From assembly GCA_001949185.1 (NCBI GenBank), contig BDGG01000002.1, positions 6,848,772 through 6,912,771 on the forward strand: DNA of 64,000 bases, read 5' to 3'. Below are positions 49,169 through 61,552 of this stretch, piece by piece. Origin of the DNA: Ramazzottius varieornatus (Eukaryota; Tardigrada; Eutardigrada; Parachela; Ramazzottiidae). The translations under genes were made by a program, and so were the position numbers. Positions within the stretch are counted from its first letter, which is position 1; each line of letters opens with the position of its first letter. Below the pieces are notes generated by a model, which worked only from the letters and a program-made list of their open reading frames with translations, was not told where the DNA came from and made no database searches.

Positions 49169-52017
49169 TCAACGGAGGAAAGACCTGGAGTTTGTCCGGG
49201 AAGGAGCTGCCTGAGCGCTGTTTTGAGTTCGAAGTGAGCTCACAACTGGAGGGTTTGTGGCTCTGCGCTGTTCTTCTAAGAAAGACGTGGGTCTTCCAGC
49301 ACTTGATACGTTCGCCAGTCGGGATGCAAACGACTGCTGTTCTAGCTTTAGGGTCTACACCATAAGAAAGGAACCCTGAGCTAAAGTACGAAGAGCGAAG
49401 CTATTTCTACTTACCGTTCGGTACCATGCCGCAGTCATAAGCTTCTGCTGATGCGTGTATAATCTTTTCAAATCATCTAACTCTTTCTGCAAACGAACAC
49501 CTCTCTGACTAGCTCAATAATCCACAAGTATACATTTCGTACTATCATAATTTTCATGTTTCGCCAAGTGTGCGTTATGGACTTGTTCTTACCTGCAAGG
49601 ACTGCACTTGAGCATCGCGCTGACTGGTGCTTGAATCAGCTGCGGTATCAGGCGATCCGGAAAGCATTGAAACCTTGCTGGAATCTTGGACAGGAGCGGG
49701 AATGAGTAGCCTGTCTGCTTGAGCCTTCGTGAGTTCCTGTAGCTGCTTGTCTTGATCGGTAAGCTTCTGAGAAAGTTTGGCGATTTCGATATCCCGCCGC
49801 AGTATTTCCTCTCTAAAACAACACAAAAGCCTAATTACACCAGTTCACATACTACAAAACAGAGCTGCTGTAGGTGCAGCGAGATGTTACTTGAACGATT
49901 CGGGTTCCAACTCGAACGATAAGCTTTGCTGAAGTGGAACTTCCTGAACGTGCGCATCGTCCAGGCCTCCATTCGTGACGCCATGCTTCTCCACTTCCAT
50001 ACCCTGAGGAAAAGATATTTGATCACTTAACAATTTCTATGATTACAGCGTTTCTCGACATTAAGGCTGGTTCGTAGAATTCACCTTGTTGCGCCTTGAT
50101 AATTCGGCGACCTGTCTTCGCAGTTCGCTGATTTCCATTTCGGCATTCTCATAGCGCCTCACGCTAAGCTTCAGTTCCTCATCCCTTGTTTCTAAAGCTA
50201 CTGTCTGGTCTCCCAGATCATTCTGCAGCGAAGCCAGTGCTTCGTTCTCCTAAGATATTATCCTTACAGAACACATTTGACAGTTGGCATAACTATTTGA
50301 ATCTTTACCTGTTTTAGTTCCAGGTTCTGTTTCATAAGTTCGACGTTGCGTGCTTCGACTAGCTTGATCTGACTTCGCAAGTCGCCCATCTCATCTGGAA
50401 GGAAGCACCAGGGGTATACTGAGATGCTGATTTCCCTATCATTTCCATAAATTAGAGCAGGGTGAGCGCACCTATTTTCTTCTTGTACAGTTTCGCTTCG
50501 GTCTCGTACTTGCGAAGTTGCGTGACCGTTTGCTTCCATTCATCCAGCTCATCTTTCAAATCGTCCATGTCAGCCAGTTTCCGCTTGAGCTGTTCGCTGT
50601 CAATCATGGCTGCTCCCAGTTGACTCTGAAGTTCGTTGCACTTCACGCGATATTCATCTCTTGACGTTTCCATCCGGCTCAAGGCCTCTTTCGCGGCGTT
50701 CGCTTCCTTCTGTAGCGACTCTACTCTCTTGTTCAGCGGCGAACTGCAACATGTGGAAACCACAATCCAGGATCACAGCTCCACGAAAAGACGGGAAAAA
50801 GATGGGTGGATTGCTCGTACCTTTCATTATTCACATCCATTATGGCGTCCAGCCGAGTACGCAACTGGGCGGTTTCATCGAGTAGCTTCTTCCTTTCCGA
50901 CACTAACTGGTTAACCTGAAGAGAAGAAAATCTGGCTCTCTCAGTTGGAACCCGGAATACTTTCCAAGGTAGTTCACAGTACTGTATAACTGACTTCCGT
51001 ATCGAGAGTTGAGCAGTTCGCGCACCAAGTGTCACCATTTGTCAAGGCATGGTTGTGCTGCTGAAGGACCACATCATCCGAATGGCGCTGAACGGGAAGT
51101 AACTGGAGAATCGCTCTCGAGATTACTACTGCCACGGAAGAAGGCAAATCACGCATTCTGTTAATGTACTCTAGAATGAAAAACGTAATGAGAAACTGGT
51201 CAGCGGTCAAATGGGAATGACAGAGAAACCTTTGAAGTACCTTCTTTGTTCGGACATAGTACCGCACAAACCAAGACCAGCTGCAGTAACCTTCCGACCA
51301 CTGCGTTGAACGAGTTTTCGTCAACTGCGAACCACAAGAAAATAAGTTCTTCTTCGTCGTATGGATCCACGAATAACGACAGCCGGCGCGTAAACTTACG
51401 ATCAGCTTGGAATCGCTCGTTGAACCCGGATTTTGCCCTCCTCGCCTCTTCGGTGGCCGAACTGTGTTTAGTTTCGATATATTCGACCATTCGTTCCTGA
51501 AGATCGTTTACGGCAAATCTCTGTAGGGCAAACCAATCTAAATTAACTGCGCTTAACTGACTTGAAAGAATCTGCAACTCAAGTTCGCGTGAATAGTGAT
51601 ATATACGGTACATTCTCAGCGATCCAGTCTTCTATTCCGCTAAAATACGCTTGATCCCTGCAAATAGATCGTGAAGCTCATCCTATATGATCTTGTTACG
51701 AGAGGGATGAGCAAGTGGCTGTCGATAGGTACGTACAAATGGAGAAGAGCTTCCGCAAGAGCATTCCCGCTGATCAAGTCAAGGATAGATTGCGCGTGGG
51801 TCGGCAAATCCAGTGTTTGGAACTAAAACCAATCCCATTACTATACCAGATCTTCATTGTTGCTCCGTAAAAGTATTCTTTGAGTCTCATCTTCGAGTTC
51901 CGGTTAACCCGCAAGAGCGAAGAAGTGGGCATCAATCAGCACAAAATCACTTACCCAGGTGTATAGCTCATCGCGATGCTCCTCTGCATCGAACTCCCCG
52001 ATGTGCTCCTCATCCAT
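49169..52017 (-). CDS. HOOK family microtubule/dynein adaptor
   Basis: Fourteen minus-strand exons: 52017..51955, 51822..51737, 51657..51612, 51520..51400, 51324..51241, 51170..50995, 50915..50821, 50743..50472, 50394..50309, 50249..50085, 50003..49891, 49812..49593, 49486..49415, 49354..49169; 594 aa against ~720 in human. The N-terminal Hook domain (~1-150) includes LDQAYFSGIEDWIAENRFAV, RLLQLVLVCAVLCPNKEEY and DLPSSVAVVISRAI, aligning with human HOOK3 around LGRMLQLILGCAVNC. A long coiled coil follows (~180-480: NKRVESLQKEANAAKEAL, DLKDELDEWKQTVTQLRK). The end LYTHQQKLMTAAWYRT and SFASRLANVSSAGRP, ending SRSFLR, matches the HOOK C-terminus. HOOK proteins activate dynein-dynactin and carry endosomal cargo through FTS/FHIP. 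The coiled coil is shortened, and a low-complexity insert (residues ~390-430) is unusual. Confidence 0.9.
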
Positions 52018-52944
52018 TTCTTTCGAGCAAAAGATACCAAACTTCAGTCCGTCACGCTCCTGTGGATAACCCCAGGACAGCACAGCTCATAAGGCCAAAC
52101 TGGAGCACTGTAAAATTCGTAATTAAAGTAAAACACAGCAAACTGCCAACTGGGCCGAAGTGGCCCACCTCGTCAGCTGTGCAACAGAAAGTTATGGCAA
52201 GCCAAGAGGTGGCTTCGATGCGTCAAGCTGCCGATCACCATCGTTCTACTGCAACCACAAAGTCGCCTGCCAAATGCGCTATCCTTCGTGGTTGTACAGC
52301 AGTACAAGTACGAACGTATCAACTGTGGAACCGGAAACGGGATGGTCATTGTTCATTGCTGACAAATTAGCCAACAGTCAGCATGCTGATTTCTGAACTA
52401 CCCCGCCTTACAGCAAAATACTAAAACAAGAAGCTTGTTCTCCATTTAAGAAATAAAGCACTGCCTGTTGCAGAACTGGACTCGATTAAAACAGTCGTTC
52501 AATGGCGCTACTGCGACGACATCCTGGATTAGACAGACTGTAATCGTTCCTACATCGCTAATTTAGACTCCAAGCTCCTCAGTAGTTGAAGCAAATTCGA
52601 ATGGTTCGCCGAAGCTCGACTCATTTGGTATTCAGGGACTGCTATCCATGAGCTCGGACTGACCCAGCCAAGCCCGAGTCGTTCAGCCTGGTTCCTGCGT
52701 TCAAATTCATATCGAAAGTAACCACAGTTCGCATTCAAAATATTTACCGTTCATCCGAACCTTACACCTGGTAAATAATTATGAAGACGAGAATCCAACC
52801 CCGGTACCCGCTACTACGATCAAACTTATCGAAGCTGGAAAAGAGCAGATGATACGTCTTGTTGAAATCAAACTGCGCTCAAGAAGATAGTCAATCGATG
52901 TACAGTTTCGCGACGATAGTGAAACACGTCCCTGCAAAACCCAT
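52018..52944. other. intergenic, HOOK promoter side
   Basis: Separates the HOOK start from the RPL18 stop, both genes on the minus strand. Only short frames are present. Confidence 0.4.
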
Positions 52945-53890
52945 CTAAACCTTGAAACCGCACGTCTTCCTGCGACCACGGGCACGTTCAAACTTTCGTC
53001 CCTTCGAAATCACGTAGGGCCTATCAAGGAAGAAACGGATGAAACAGTCGTTAACCATTACCATAAGATATTCCCACAAGACCAACACAGAACATACTTT
53101 GTATGACTTCCAGGAACACCGGGAGCCTTGCCGAAGTGACGGTATACTTCACGAGCATGACGGGCTCCTGAAAAACAAAGAGATTCAGAATACGCTCACC
53201 GGCCCATTCAAGCGAATACGACCAATCAATCAACATCAGCTCGAAAGTAAGCTACACAATTACACACCTTGTAAGAGTTGGGTATGTTCGCCCAATGGAG
53301 CTTTCGTTGCCAGCTGGTCGAAAGTCATAATTTCTCCACCGTTCTTCAGGATTCGTGCTCTGGCGTTCTCGGTGAAGTTCAGCGCACAGACTCTGAGCTT
53401 GGGGATATTGTGAATGCGTTTGTCGTCTGTGACGGTGCCCACTACGACAGCGATCTTGTCCGCTCTACCGATCTTGCTCATCTGTGTGCTCTAGAGGCAA
53501 AAGAAAATCAAGCATTAGAAGACTAGTGATCAACCACAGAAGACCCTTAGAAAACTCACCAGTTTGGAAATGGATATCGGAGGCCTGTTGGTTCGGCTCA
53601 TGCATAAGCGTTTGAGAATGATCTTGTTGAACTTGGCTCCGGTGCGACGGGCCAAGAAACGGTACAGCTGCAAAGACAATTGTCCTGAAACTTCTTACTT
53701 TAGCGGGTTTCTCACTTGGAGGTGCTTGGCCATACCTTAACGATCAGGCGCAGGTAAACATCGTTACTTCGCGGAGCTTTCCTGACGGCCTTCCGGTCAA
53801 ACTTGTGGCAGATGTCGATACCCTAAAAACACGATCCATTCGTACCGGCACACGTTCAATGGAACCCTATAACAAGTATCCACTTACCAT
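52945..53890 (-). CDS. RPL18: 60S ribosomal protein L18 (eL18)
   Basis: Six minus-strand exons: 53890..53888, 53822..53736, 53667..53560, 53490..53268, 53167..53098, 53020..52945; 188 aa, exactly the animal size. It starts [20 protein letters not shown], with the start codon alone in exon 1, an arrangement seen in many ribosomal protein genes. Diagnostic blocks are [76 protein letters not shown] and [11 protein letters not shown]. It is a structural protein of the large cytosolic subunit, with a basic C-terminus in contact with rRNA. The tail ends CGFKV where most animals have RGYKN, a small divergence. No 5'-TOP tract is obvious upstream. Confidence 0.97.
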
Positions 53891-54689
53891 TCTGTTCCAA
53901 AGATCGCCCAACAAGTACGATGATGATGGATAACCACGATGTAAGCCTCGGAACTCCTTGGAAGAAATTCTGGATTACAGGAAATCGCAAAGCAGGCTTG
54001 CGAAGAACTCCCGATCGCTGAATCAAGCGGATCGCTATCAATCAACCACCCGCTCCGTATACCGAGGAATCGTGTGTTGAGTCGACGTCGAGTTGGCTCT
54101 GGTCCGAGTCTCACGCACGCACGTGCGCTTCTGTGACTTGCACCAGAATACGGTCCGCGGCTTGAAATCCTCTTGATGCAGCGCTGATTAAATTTCGCTG
54201 CGCACCAACCTTGTCCGACTACAGGGTGAATATCGATTCGAGGCGTGTGGGATTGGACCAGTAACGAGTAACAAACTAACAATCCGTAACATCACATTAC
54301 GTGGTATGTCATATGGCGGTAACAGCGGATTTGGAGCTAGCGGGAGATTCCTTCCTATCGATTTGGAGACTCGAACTTCAAGAGGATCACGAAAGCACTC
54401 CCGACAAAAAACCCCTTTGCAAGCCTAGTGAGAGATGGACGAATGAGGCTTTACGGTACGGCGCCGGTATCTAAAACAAATCAGACTGATCAAAACGATT
54501 TTCCCTGGTGGCGCAGTGAGAGACCAGTACACCAAAAAATCTACTGAAAACTCGAGCGGCAATCAAGCCCCAGCTTTGTAGATAACAAGAACCAAGCAAG
54601 AGTCTATATTAGGTAGAAAATACAAAGAAGCAATAGTTACTAAATGCAATAAGTTATCGGTACAACTGCAGTCCAACACAAAAATGCAT
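53891..54689. other. RPL18 promoter region / NUP50 3' side
   Basis: No coding signal. One isolated AAGTGRCGCA-type arm (CCCTGGTGGCGCAG) occurs near 54506. Confidence 0.4.
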
Positions 54690-56443
54690 TCACTTCCTGA
54701 CGCTCTCCACCACTCCATAGAACTCGTTCGCTTCCTTCTCGTCCTTGAACTTGAGCACAAATTGGTAAGGTTTATCTTCTTTCACACCTTTGAAGACTGG
54801 ATTTGGTAGGCAGAAAATATCCACCGACTCACTGTTAGATCCTTTGCCTTTCCGACTGTTGCGAGTAATCCTGGTATCCTTCCCAACTCGCGCATTCAAC
54901 AGCACAGCGCCCAACGAAGTCGCCGCTCGCACAATCAGCTGCACTGCGTTATCATCAATGGACTTCAAGTGAGCCGTACCAGTTCCCCGAGTCTTCCAGG
55001 CACCGTCATCCAAGTAAAGAACCCTGCACTTCTTGGACACCAACGCGTCAGGCTCGGCTACTTCCTGGTCTTCCACAGGAACGACTGGTACCACATCCAC
55101 TTCATCTTTGTCAACTCCTCCCTCGTCGTCATTGTCTTCATCCTCCGCTGCTGCATTCGCCGTTGGAACCTTACTCATCTCACCGAACTTGAAGCCTCCT
55201 AAGGAGAAACCAGAAGAAGACCCAGCAACCGAAGAGAAACCTGCAAAACCAGTGAAGCCAGTCTTGTTAGTTGATTCAGTGCTGTTTGTGTCTTTGTTTG
55301 TCTCGGAAGAGTCTTTGTTCAAAGAGCCGAAGAACGAAGGAAAGGCAGGGGCGGTAGACAAAGAATCTTTGGATGTGCTCGTACTGTTCGAGGTAGACGT
55401 GGACGGAAAAGACGATCCACCGCTACCGAAAAGCGAGCCGAAGTTGAGCGCGGGAGCAGCCGGCTTGTCCGCGGAAGAAGAGTTCTGCGATAATCCTCCG
55501 AAGCCTGCAAAAACTGACTCTTTTGGCTCCTCACCAGACTTGTCGGAGTCTCCTTGCGTCGAGCTGGAAGATGATGGTCTGGGTTTGACGGAGAAGAATC
55601 CGCTGGCATTCTGCGTCAGTGAACGACCACTGCTCAAACCCTTCGAAACTTCTTCCTTATCTAAAAAGGATCACCCTAAAAAGCCAATATTCAACAGGCA
55701 GACAATTTAGTACGAACCTCCTTTCTGGCTGCTCATAGATTCAGGTTCCGTCACAGTTTTCCTCGATCGACCATCGTCATCTTCTGCTCTCCTTTTCTTG
55801 CTTGACACGGGAGGGTCGCTTGGAGGAGGAGAAACATCAGCGGAGCTCGAACTTTTGCTAGACTTGAAAGCATCCATATTGAAGCCTGTGAACTTTGAGC
55901 TGTTGGTGGTGGCAGGAGGAGTTTCGCTTCCGGAAGTTACTGCTGAAGATTTCACCGGCGCTGATGAGGCTTGGGATTGTGACGATGCATCTGGATGTAT
56001 GGTGTGCTGCCTGTCCGGGAGTCTTACTGTCCGTTGCTCGATGAATACCCCATACTTGTCCTCCAAGCTGCAAACAAGCACACGGAGTTACACCACTGAC
56101 TTCCGGTCAACAATGGTTACTGAATAGCAATAACATTTTCGCATGATTCGAACCAGATACTCTTACTCTTGCTGATGCTTAATGTATTCTTGTAGTGTTG
56201 CGCCAAGTGGAACGCAGGGATGAATAGACGTCAGCTGGTTGATACGTTTCTGGAATGCAGCGTTCAACACTCCGATGCTTTGGAAGAAGCCGGTGACACT
56301 CTCTTTACCTGTAGATCAGTCATCGCTGTTATCTAACCTGTTGTACAGCAACGCTATGCAGGAGTGAACTTTTATCGCTTACTGGTATCGCCATAATCGT
56401 CGTAATCCACGAATCGCAGGATCATCTCGTTCACCCTGGACAT
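54690..56443 (-). CDS. NUP50: nucleoporin NUP50 homologue (RanBP1-type domain)
   Basis: Four minus-strand exons: 56443..56383, 56308..56167, 56067..55718, 55660..54690; 507 aa (human 468). The N-terminal part has a helical segment (GFFQSIGVLNAAFQKRINQL, HPCVPLGATLQEYIKHQQE) that corresponds to the segment before the FG region in vertebrate NUP50. The middle is Ser/Phe/Gly-rich with FGSLFG, FAGFGG and FTGFAGF motifs, FG-nucleoporin style, plus KKRRAEDDD, a basic patch. An acidic stretch leads into a C-terminal Ran-binding domain (~394-507): SKKCRVLYLDDGAWKTRG, then GTAHLK, VQLIVRAATSLGAVLLNARV and YQFVLKFKDEKEANEF. NUP50 sits on the nuclear basket and promotes importin alpha recycling. The typical extreme N-terminal importin-binding KR-motif is not visible, so an upstream exon may be missing. 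Confidence 0.9.
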
Positions 56444-57309
56444 TCTGAGAAACGATCAGATGGCAGCGGGGCAGAGAATAATGGCTGATTAGCCGCAACG
56501 GCGAATCCAGAACGATGATACAATGTCCCTCCGGACTGAGATTCGAAATTCGTTTCAGAACACTAACACTAGCGACCTACTATACGATTAAGTATCCTTC
56601 TTGAGACAAGTCTGCCACATACAGATTCCCCGAGACGTTTAGCAGTGCAAGAAGAAGGATTCCAGAAAACCTGAGGAAGCAGTGATGAGCTGCTAAAGGG
56701 GGCCTCCACTTGCACATGGCCTGCCAAAACTGTAAGCTGTCGAAAATGGCGTTTGATTAGTCATTATTAAACAGTTGGTAACGTGTACGTGGTGTAGACT
56801 TCCACACACAGACTCCCGGTTCAAACCATGTCATTCACGCTTTTTGCAGCCCAGCGGTTGCTTGTGTTTGGCGAGACGGTTTTCTTTTGTTGCCCGGATC
56901 CCTTGATTGAATGAAGAGCTCATCTTGAGTTTTGTTTGTAGATTACATCACATTACGTACTGTATATCACCAACGTATGACGTACACCACATCGGTCCTA
57001 CCTATTTGTTAACGGAACGTGATCAATCAATCGCTCAATCAGTGTGTTTAACGTTCCGGCAAGGGCCCCTTTATAGTGTACGACAAAATAAACCGTTGAC
57101 AATGGGTGTTGGATGGAGCCAGATGGATGGAGCCAGATGGATGGAGCCAATGAAATTTGCGCATGCAGCAAGATATAATTCTCATTGGCCGAGTCGTAAA
57201 CAATCTCTAGCTGCAGTATTAAGCCCAATTCTAACGTTAATTTTGTCGTACACTGTGGCAGCTCATGTATGTGAGGAACTGTAGCGCTGGCAAGAATACG
57301 CAGTGTTGT
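56444..57309. other. NUP50 upstream region
   Basis: No gene seen. A short tandem repeat of a 14-nt unit (ATGGATGGAGCCAG, about 2.7 copies) lies at 57111-57149. Confidence 0.45.
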
Positions 57310-57460
57310 TCCGATACGACTTTTGCAGTTCGATTTACAATTACGATTAATCAGAATCCTTCGCGTAGCCGTAATTCAAATTGCCGGTAGTTTGTCGTTG
57401 GAACTGACGATTACGACTAATCGGAATCTAGCTTTCGACAGCAATTCAGATTTCAATATA
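57310..57460. repeat. AATTACGATTAATC-type repeat, left of hAT copy 1
   Basis: Repeated short words (AATTACGATTAATC, GTAATTCAAATT, ACGACTAATCGGAATC) resemble those at 59040-59235, partly in inverted orientation. They may be subterminal repeats of the enclosed hAT element. Confidence 0.45.
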
Positions 57461-57493
57461 CTATGCCCGCAAGCTGGTACTCCAGTCGCAATA

Positions 57494-58761
57494 TTAATGA
57501 GCGTATGGAGTGCCCGTCCGTCGTGCTACATCGATCATGCAGTGCCCGAGGCATCTTGTCCGGGTGCACAGATCAATTCTGGCGCGGGTTCGTCCGGCGC
57601 TATCACATAGTGGTATGGTCAGCCCTTTCGCATCAGAGGCGATTCTTACCAGCTTGAACTTCCTGAGGAACGTGACCACTCCTTCCAACACGCGCCATTC
57701 TCCTTCAGTCAGATTATCGGCTTTCACGATCTTCTCCACCACAATCATCGACTCGACTGCAGCCTGAACTCTGGCCAATCCCTTAGTCATCATCACAGTG
57801 CTTGACCAACGAGTCTCATTCTCTCCAGTTAGCTTCACTCCCGTACGACGTATCAGCTCGGGTGTTGCAATACTCGATAAATTGGAATTCGTGACGAGAC
57901 TGCATACATTCGTCATTACTGCTTTGATTGGCTCGCTATCCTTAAACGGCTTTGTGACAAGCTGCAACGTATGTATGAAACATGGATATCGCTTGTAGTC
58001 TCAAAACAAGCTCTCGACTTCTCGAACGCCTCTACTGTTTTCGCCGCTTCCTCGTCATCCTCCAGTGGGTCGTTCACGTCAATCGTGCACTGCATTACAG
58101 CCTTGTCGATTGGTTTGAACTCATCCGCCTCGGTGACATACTGGTCAAGGTTCAAGGTGACCGCAGAACATAAAGAGAAACTGTCTGAAAGTGTACTGTC
58201 GTGCGTGCAAAAAATGATCAGAAAGCAGATTTTGCAAATCGGAGTGGCCGAATCAGTCGATCAATCAATTTACATTGGATGGTCTTTATTGTACGGCTTT
58301 CTTGCCTGAGCCATCTCTTCGAGCGTTACTTATTTGAAGGAAACGCCCGAAACGGAATCCTTCTCCCTTTTCAACTTTCTGTTTTGCCAACAGTTCAAGG
58401 TATCTTTTGTAGGCCGCTGGATGCTTCTGCAGATGAGCTCTGTCATTTCCTGCAGAGCAGCCGGTAAGTTGTTTCGAGCAGCCTACAATCCTGCCCATCG
58501 AATGATCGCCTTCTTTGTTATATTTGAAGAAGTTCCAAACTGGCGAATCCTTTCTTCCCCTGCGAACTTCTCGAAAATTGGAACTCCAACGTTTGGACTT
58601 TCAACAGAATGATCAGCTCACTGGTAGCGGATGGTGACGGTGGAGGAACGCAATTCGCGGAGGATGTCGATGGATCCTATGGGAGACGTACTCGTGGAAG
58701 GCTTCTTACCCATCTTCTGCGTGTCGGCCTTACGCTTCCCCTTGTTCTGATTCTTGACCAT
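57494..58761 (-). pseudogene. decayed hAT transposase, copy 1
   Basis: Read on the minus strand: a 47-codon Lys-rich frame (58761-58618) that may be an N-terminal exon; a BED zinc-finger-like segment near 58590-58330 (SPVWNFFKYNKEG, CSKQLTGCSAGNDRAHLQKH); an acidic linker; then, after a frameshift near 57975, a typical hAT core (RYPCFIHTLQLVTKPF and NETRWSSTVMMTKG), ending at 57494. The hAT C-terminal dimerisation domain is missing. Frameshift and truncation make it inactive. DNA transposases of this family excise and reinsert their element through terminal inverted repeats. Confidence 0.8.
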
Positions 58762-59039
58762 GATTGAGATGTCGGTATGGAAACTTGGAACAAGACAGAT
58801 TAGGGGTGGATTCTGAATGCGTCACAAAGTCACTCAAGACTCTTTGGCTTCACTTCCGGCGATGCTTTACGAATTCATCTGCTCATCAAATCGACGATCA
58901 ATAATAGCCAATCGTGAGAGGCAGACTGCGAAGATAAGCCTCGATGTACCAGCCTCTAGATGCCTTATAGTCCGGGGGCAAATTGGCGATGCGGGCTTGA
59001 CGCTGACAGCTGTAGATTCAACCAGCAAAGTTGAGTTTG

Positions 59040-59235
59040 CAATTTTGCGGTACTAATTCGCAATCCCAATCGACCGTAGTGTCTTATTCCGATTATTCTC
59101 ATTTGAATTAAGCCCTTTTCGATTTTAATTACGAATTATAATACTCTGATCGTTTGTCATTTGAATTTGAATTACGATTAATATAGAATTACGTTGGCGA
59201 ACGGTTCTCAATTTGAATTGTTGTATCGGAATTCC
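59040..59235. repeat. AATTACGATTAATA-type repeat, right of hAT copy 1
   Basis: AT-rich block with GAATTACGATTAATA, TTTTAATTACGAATT and ATTTGAATT words, matching the block at 57310-57460. Confidence 0.45.
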
Positions 59236-59274
59236 AAAAAGGTCAAAATCAGCCATATTGAATTATGTATTACA

Positions 59275-59445
59275 GTAATCGGACCAACGCTAAAAATACG
59301 ATAAAATTCGATACGATATCGGCGGATATTTTTTTGTGGTCTTCGATATTCATTCGATATCGATACTTCGGTAAGATGTTTTTCCGATACCGGATTTTCG
59401 ATATATCGTATCATATCGCAGCAATATATCGACATTTCTGGAATT
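59275..59445. repeat. CGATATCG-rich element
   Basis: Dense GATATCGATA and TATATCG words (GATACGATATCGGCGGATA, TTCGATATATCG). The same words in the same order recur at 63790-63990, which ends in a hAT-like terminus. Confidence 0.6.
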
Positions 59446-61008
59446 TTAGTCTTTCTGAATTCCACTGGTTCAAGCCCAAAAACTCAACAAGCCGATTTCT
59501 ACATAAGGTATTAGTAAGATTGAAAGCGTCGGATGCAGCAAAGACATGACTACACCAAGACTTCAAACACATGGAAACCTGGACAGAATTAGCATCAGAA
59601 CCGAATGGGCTGAGTGTGCTCGTTACACCATGGCCAAGATGGATACTGTCAAATCAGAATGATTAATCATGGATTTATCCCAACTGTTCAGGAATCCACT
59701 TTTTGTGTTTTGGCACCTGAGGGCGATCCGAGGCCTTTTTTACGATGTGATAGAACAACTCAAGAGCTCTCTATCTCGCGCTTCAAAAATACTTTCAGAC
59801 TTGCAAGATGGAAGATATTGACGTAGGAACCAGGGGTGGGGAAGATGAAAATTTCGAAAACCCAATATTCTAAAATGAAACTGAAATATGCTTCGAAACT
59901 GAACATTAAAACTGCAATGGCGTTCGAAAATGTACGTTCATGCCGTAATTCTAGAGTACTTTAGCAGTCTGTCTCTGTTTAGCCTAGCTTACTTTGGCTT
60001 CGGCCATGGCGCTGCACAACAGCCAATGTGGCAAAAAAATGGCACATCTTCCACATCTTGCACATCACTTTCTAGCCGTGACGTCAAGCTCAACAGTGCC
60101 GTTCCCCAGCTGCTTGCCACATTCGAATTTTCTAGCGCCATGGCTGTCTGGCTTATCTCGTTCTCACTTGATGGCCAACTTACAGTCGAGACGGGTTGAA
60201 TGTGTATAGGCTGTGCCGTTTATTGCATTGAATATGACAACCGAGAATACTCGAGCCGCTGTAGTTCATAAAAAATGAAAGTCAAAATTCTGCGCTTGTG
60301 CATATTTCTGGGGAAAAAACGGTATCATCCAGGGCGTATTTTTCTTCCCAGGGGCGCCAAACTTCCAAAGTTGTTCGGCCGGCTTCTTGGTGTGCGGCCT
60401 TGTGCGGCTTCCTCAGGTCTGATAGAGCTCTTTTTCACTACATGATGAACTAAGAAAAGCTGTTTTCGGACTTTTCGTATGATTAAGCATTCTACTTTGA
60501 CAATTGCGAGAGCTCCGCCCAAAAGGCTGAGCTTTAGAATTAGTCATAGACCGCTTGAATCATCGTAGAAAGCTGTCCGGATTCTAAAGCCTTTAAATTG
60601 GGGCAAACTATGGCAAGCCTGAGCTTATGGCGGAATACCAAAGAGAAATTTCTTGGCACCGAAAGTGGCCTCTACCATTAGTCATCTTTTGTACGTACAG
60701 GCATAGTGCATTATTATACCCTGTTGATCATGCAGTGCCGTCCAGTGGTACTATCAACAGGGATATCAATTCCGTATTAATCCATACGCCAACATCTTCA
60801 AATGATGAGTACAGAATTGATTGATGAAATCCGAAATCACGACTAATGACTCGTCAGAAACATGGAAAAATTCGTCGAAAAAAAAGAAAAATTAGGGAAT
60901 CATCTTGAGTAAAGGATTGTGCAGTTTGGAGCTCGAGCTTCTTCTGATGAGCTTGTGATTCAGAGTCCCTTGGGCATACCCAAATCAAGTCTTCAAAATC
61001 AACCGTGG

Positions 61009-61445
61009 TTACGAGTAGAGCACGGAATCTGGCCGCATGTGCTGTACTGCACTGCAGCTATCACGTTTAGCGGGTGAACTGACGAAATTTGTGCGGCACA
61101 GCACAGCATACAGCAGAAAGCCATAGACCACCGCGCAGATGCACCTATCGAAACCTAACAAGAACTACAGTTTTTGGGCATTCGAACGTCAGCCGTCTCA
61201 GCTTTGCCGTACTTTAGGGCAACGTTCTCCAGGTTGACTACCGATTTCGCTGACTGAATTACAAACCACGTCAATACATCGGCGTTCCGCGCAGTTGCAC
61301 CAGGTCAACATGCATCTGCAGCATAGCAGCTTAGCCACTGGGCATGAAAGTTGTGCAGCACAGCGCAGCGTATAGCGCCTTGGTAATGCGCGCAGCACAT
61401 TACAGCGTACTTTTGGACCTGCGGCCCATTGCTCTAGATAAGCCT
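61009..61445. repeat. GCAGCGCAG-type repeats, left of hAT copy 2 (about two copies)
   Basis: Two related copies (about 61016-61140 and 61310-61440). The second ends ACAGCGTACTTTTGGACCTG then CGGCCCATTGCTCTA, closely matched at 63725-63760. Confidence 0.6.
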
Positions 61446-61552
61446 TCCAGTTGTTCATGTTAGAAACCACGACGTTTTACTTCTTCGTTTGTTATTCACG
61501 GCTTATTCTTCTGCCTCGCAATTTATCGCCGTAGCTGGTGAAATTGGAGCTA

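Larger units (their letters stand above)
58762..61008. other. repeat-rich region without genes
   Basis: Besides the two repeat blocks listed separately, only short open frames occur. A run near 59994-60200 is open on the plus strand but lacks a domain. Confidence 0.4.

Noticed and set aside
55033-55710. 225-codon plus-strand frame over NUP50
   Set aside because: Antisense to the Ser-rich FG region; the minus strand carries the Ran-binding domain in the same exon.
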